Source of the DNA: Cystobasidium ongulense
Taxonomy: Eukaryota; Basidiomycota; Cystobasidiomycetes; Cystobasidiales; Cystobasidiaceae
NCBI GenBank assembly: GCA_022835595.1
Contig: BQUP01000004.1
Span: forward strand, 806,001 to 870,000
Direction of reading: 5' to 3'
DNA length: 64,000 bases
Below the pieces are notes generated by a model. The model made no database searches and was not told the DNA's origin. It saw only the letters and a program-made list of their open reading frames with translations. The position numbers were made by a program, and so were the translations under genes. Position 1 is the stretch's first letter. Each line of letters opens with the position of its first letter. This document shows, piece after piece, positions 60,547 to 64,000 of this stretch.

Positions 60547-63073
60547 TCAGACTTGTTGGGGTATCATGCTCGCTTTCAGGGAGAAACACTGCCCGAGAAC
60601 CAGCTCGATATCTTGAATACTCTGCTTACCAGCGGATTCCTTTATTATACTGACTGGATATTCAACCTTTCGCATATCCACTTTGCGCTGTACTGGAGGC
60701 GGGACCTTCTTCCCCTTAGAATCGATAAACATAGCTTCACGCGAGAATGTGCAGCTCAGAACATAGTCTTGCAGTATTGGCGGGCCACTGATCGCGTCCT
60801 TGGGGGTCGGCGAAGATGCTGCAGTGATGCTTGTGTTTATCGACCTGACAGTTGCACACCGTTCTGCGAGCTGTGTCAAGCGAGCGGAGATCGGTCTCAC
60901 CCTCTGCGATTGCGACTGTGGACCTTTCGTAATGGTGAGCAACTCTTCATAGCGAAGTTCCGGTCCATACTGAGGTGACGGTAGAGACCCTTTGCTTAGA
61001 GCCTGATTTCTGATTTCTATTGTCTTCCGATCTTTTGGGAACGAAATGTCTAGCATGCCTTGCCATATTGTTGGTGTATTGTTCGTTTGTATGGCCTGTC
61101 ATAGACGAAATGGAGACATCAGCCACTGCCTAGGCAATGCGGCGGAATATTTGTACGAACATGGTAGTGCAGGAGCTCCATTTGATAGTTGAGACACAGA
61201 TCCTCTGCATAGTTAGATAGCTTTAGGTTTTAGCCGGAATAGAACAACTTCTAGTAAGCAAATCACTCACGCATGACCGAGAAGGTTTGCACGAAGGCCA
61301 AACCCTTCTGCTCATGTTGTGGGCTGTTCTCGGTAGAATGGTCGCGTCCTTCCTTCTCCTTTGCCGCACATTCAGACAAACGTGTATTGCACACTTGTAA
61401 AATATGCTCTCTCATCGCCCCTATAGGGTGTTGCTGGACTGCACCGGGATATCAGGATCGATGTTCTGCGGAGACAGCGAGAAGGTGACTTACCGTCTCT
61501 CCCCCTGATGTCAAAGCTAAAATCAACGAGATACCATTGATCCGTTGGCGAATCCCCGCCTAGTGTGAATGCAGCTTTGAAATAACCTGGACAATGGAAG
61601 GTTACTCTACCATCATCTGTATGCCGAGATTATCAGCCGAGGCTCGAGTGCATGGTCGAAGAGTGCATGCTCGAAAAGCCATAAGTAAATAAGCTTACGT
61701 ATCCGGTAAGGCCTGCGCAGTAGCTGTACGGGTATGAGCTCCTGCAGCTGCAACCGCAAGCGGATGACGGATTCCAGATCCTGTAGCAATGCCACCACAG
61801 CCTCATCCGTCAACTTCGGAGGAGGTATGAAAGAGTCCTGCACAACTTGGAAGGTCAGCAGTGTGTATTGAAGGGTAAGAAATAAGTACCGCATACGTGA
61901 AACAGGCTTGGTAGCTGAGAGTATGTTCCAGTTGTCAATACTTCGACTGCGGTGATCAAGTCGTAATTGCGGACTCTGCATCATGAAGAACCAAGTCCGA
62001 AGATGTGAGCACGAGAAAATAACTCTTCGAAAGACCAGCCATGTATACTCACCTAGCACCAGCCAACAATCCCTCGACACCTTGCAAAGCCTGTACAGCT
62101 CTTTCAAGCTGATAATTTTGTCTCTGAAGAAAAGCGATAAGATTCATAGATCTTTCGACATCCTGTGTATTTTCTTTAGCCCATCTCAAGAGAACGAGAA
62201 GCTTGATAATTTGACGTCTTGTTGTGATTACATATTCAATAATTGTACGTTTACGGTCGAAGTCTGATTGCGAGGGTAGCCTAGTTTGTGATTAAGAAAG
62301 AGACAAACAAGGGACCGCGTTAGGTAAAGATTCCAGTTCTCTCCGTTCGAGAACAATTCGTTGACTATGCCTCGCAGCAGGTCAGGCTAGACTAAAGGGT
62401 ATGCTCACACTTCGACGATCGATTGCAGGTCGGTATATGACCTAGCCACGAGTCTCCTTACCAGCTCATAGAGCGGTACAAGGCTCTGATGTGCAACAGC
62501 CGGCAACTCTGCTAAACCCTTCTTGAGTTGTTTCTCCTTGTATCGCTCCATCTCTTCACTTTCGACGACGGCCGTAGGGTGTTCATTCTGCACCTTTGCT
62601 TCGCCATCCGAAGAGCTAATCTTCTTCCCCATTGACTGGGAAGCGATGAAGTCTTCTTGTTTGATGCTATTCCCACTCATTGCCTCATCCATGGATGTTC
62701 CATTCGCTTGCTGATGGTGATAGTCGCCCTCTGTATGTCCGTTTGTTGCCCTAATGGCAGCAACAGGTGAAGTAGCGCGAGGTGTAGCGGCTCCATTGGT
62801 ACCCTCGGACGAGACCGAAGTACCTCTATTGCTCAACGAGCTGCCTCCTAAGCGTATCTTGAGTCTATGCCCAGCTGCAGTTCCACCTCCAGTTGTAGCG
62901 GCACTTCCTTCCAGCTGGTTTGTGGCAGCATCAGCAGTAGCTGCTGCATCTGGAGACGTAGCAGCATGGCTGCTGTTTGTACTCCCGTGACGAGACATGG
63001 TCTGTCCTCCAACTCCATACCCGCGTGCATGCTGCTGCTGCTGCTGTGGATGCTCTTCACCAGACGCCTGCAT
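60547..63073 (-). CDS. MED14: Mediator subunit Med14 (Rgr1)
   Basis: Med14 is the backbone of Mediator joining head, middle and tail at RNA polymerase II promoters. From 63073 the protein begins with a Gln/His/Ser/Thr/Ala-rich leader (CAG run near 63031-63050), then the conserved MED14 domain: KGLAELPAVAHQSLVPLYEL, VRRLVARSYTDLQSIVE, LPSQSDFDRKRTIIEYVITT, RRQIIKLLVLLRWAKENTQD, MNLIAFLQRQNYQLERAVQA, then RVRNYDLITAVEVLTTGTYS, DSFIPPPKLTDEAVVALLQD, DGRVTFHCPGYFKAAFTL and DQWYLVDFSFDIRG. Further exons give KEGRDHSTENSPQHEQKG, EDLCLNYQMELLHYHVRTNI and MLDISFPKDRKTIEIRNQAL. About eight exons. The frame stops at 60547, giving some 690-720 residues, shorter than yeast Rgr1 (1082); the 3' end may be incomplete. 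Confidence 0.85.
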
Positions 63074-63874
63074 CGCAGGGTAAGGGCAGCATTGTCAAGA
63101 GCAGAGCCAGCTTCGGCTTGAGGTCGACGAGAAATGAATTGTTGCGGGTCAATCCAATTGATGGGTCCATTTAGGGTGTGAAGGTGTTTCTTGTACTCAA
63201 ACATGCTCGTCGTTACTTCAAACTTGATTGTGAGGTTGTTTGCAACAGCAAGGTGTCATGAAGATAAGATCCGGCCAAAGGTCGCCACCAAGGCTTGCAA
63301 ACGAGAGCACAAAGTGAAAGTGGATCTGGAGCTAATGCTTCCTTTACAGCAAACACAGGCACAAGCAGTCTAACTATACATCAAATATAACCCTTCGCCT
63401 TGCTGCCTTGGCTTTTGAAGGTAAATAAAAAGGCTAGACATACCAAAAGATGATTGTTGACAACGAGAAACACACACGACCACAAAGAACGGAATGAACG
63501 GAACGCAACTCAAGTAGATGTTAAACTAGTACTAAAGACTTAAAGAGGGATATTAGAGAGGAATGATAACTGTATAACTCGACAAAATTGTCGATGGTAC
63601 TGATGAGACGATTTCACTATAGGTACGCGAAAGGTCCTGAAGATGCCTTGATTGTTCGAGCTCGTTGTGAAAGGTTAAAATTCAAGCTGATAGTCTTAGC
63701 GACTTCCAACTCGACTACCTAGCCCAAAATGGCTGTTCCCCCAAACAATCGAGATAGTGAAAGGATTGAAGCGAACTCTTCAGGGTGCCTTGTAGGGTAT
63801 CTTGCAACTGATCCATACATTTACTGATGAAATGATTGAGAGCGTGGATGTTATAAACCTTTCTTTGAAGTGGG
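63074..63874. other. Intergenic: MED14 promoter
   Basis: 801 bp upstream of MED14 and downstream of a possible minus-strand gene. Frames here are short and overlap in other frames. No TATA box is evident. Confidence 0.45.
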
Positions 63875-63957
63875 TTATAATAGGCCGCAATCCCGGAGAT
63901 TGGCTTGAATGACAATATCGTTGACCGCGGAAAGTACGAACTTGATTTGACTCGTGT
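63875..63957 (-). CDS. Possible last exon of a minus-strand gene running out of the window
   Basis: An acceptor (tgtag) at 63960-63958 followed by an 83-nt exon reads TSQIKFVLSAVNDIVIQANL and RDCGLL to TAA (63877-63875), a plausible compact C terminus with an amphipathic helix. A second frame over the same bases is also open to 63715 (FKPISGIAAYYNPLQRKVYN), so the choice is uncertain. I recognise no family from so short a piece. Confidence 0.35.
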
Positions 63958-64000
63958 CTACATCGAATCAAGCAATCAGTAACGTGAATGTGACCAATAC

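Noticed and set aside
63715-63971. Frames of 66 and 63 codons on the minus strand near the window end as complete genes
   Set aside because: They begin at arbitrary codons next to a likely splice acceptor; at most one is the tail of a gene outside the window, so only a low-confidence exon is listed.

Overview
The window is nuclear DNA from a fungus, most probably a basidiomycete yeast-like or dimorphic species. Nearly every gene is split by several short introns (about 45-100 nt, GT...AG, often with a CTGAC/CTAAC-like branch site), genes are packed on both strands, and the gene set is typically fungal: a Cap10-like GT90 glycosyltransferase, a GPI-anchored pepsin-like protease, TFIIA, Mediator, and H2A with an SQE tail. 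No bacterial, organellar or clearly viral block was seen. The species cannot be fixed from the sequence alone.

Layout. 1-2990 (+): 3' part of SF3B1/Hsh155. 3101-4994 (-): a PPR-like mitochondrial protein, divergent from 5166-7232 (+), the RNase P/MRP subunit Pop3. 7304-9783 (-): the ribosome-biogenesis factor Kri1. 10514-10909 (+): a small Ser-rich hypothetical protein. 11210-13037 (+): the GT90 enzyme. 13785-15773 (-): a PWWP/LEDGF-like chromatin protein. 16436-17362 (-): F1-ATPase delta, divergent from 17889-18870 (+), TFIIA large subunit. 19608-20841 (-): uS5/Rps2, divergent from 21461-23068 (+), ornithine decarboxylase antizyme. 24065-25268 (+): thymidylate synthase. 25547-27519 (-): an intracellular LysM protein, divergent from 27692-30922 (+), Vps53. 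30923-35308 is gene-poor, with one intron-containing tRNA-Arg(ACG) and an unrecognised reading frame. 35309-37323 (-): GPI-anchored aspartic protease, divergent from 38251-40644 (+), Ndc80. 41014-44771 (-): Brc1/Rtt107-like multi-BRCT protein. 45647-46203 (-) and 46647-47339 (+): divergent H2B and H2A. 48622-52422 and 53188-54504 (+): two intronless low-complexity membrane proteins. 54947-55598 (-): a coiled-coil hypothetical. 56009-57236 (+): a DUF2439 (Mte1/Dbl2/ZGRF1) protein. 57497-60246 (+): Golgi CASP/Coy1. 60547-63073 (-): Mediator Med14. The last exon of one more minus-strand gene may lie at 63875-63957.

The most striking item is the antizyme gene. Its 57-codon first reading frame ends at a UGA that does not exist in the genome: the UGA of the programmed +1 shift site (CCC-UGA-C) is made only when exon 2 (ending TG at 21912) is joined to exon 3 (starting AC at 22104). 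Other points worth a look are intron-retention switches at the 3' ends of the GPI protease and H2A genes, an inverted tetranucleotide repeat that brackets RPS2 intron 1, and the closeness of a Brc1-type reader of phosphorylated H2A to the H2A/H2B pair. All intron positions were read by eye from splice signals and family conservation, without transcripts.
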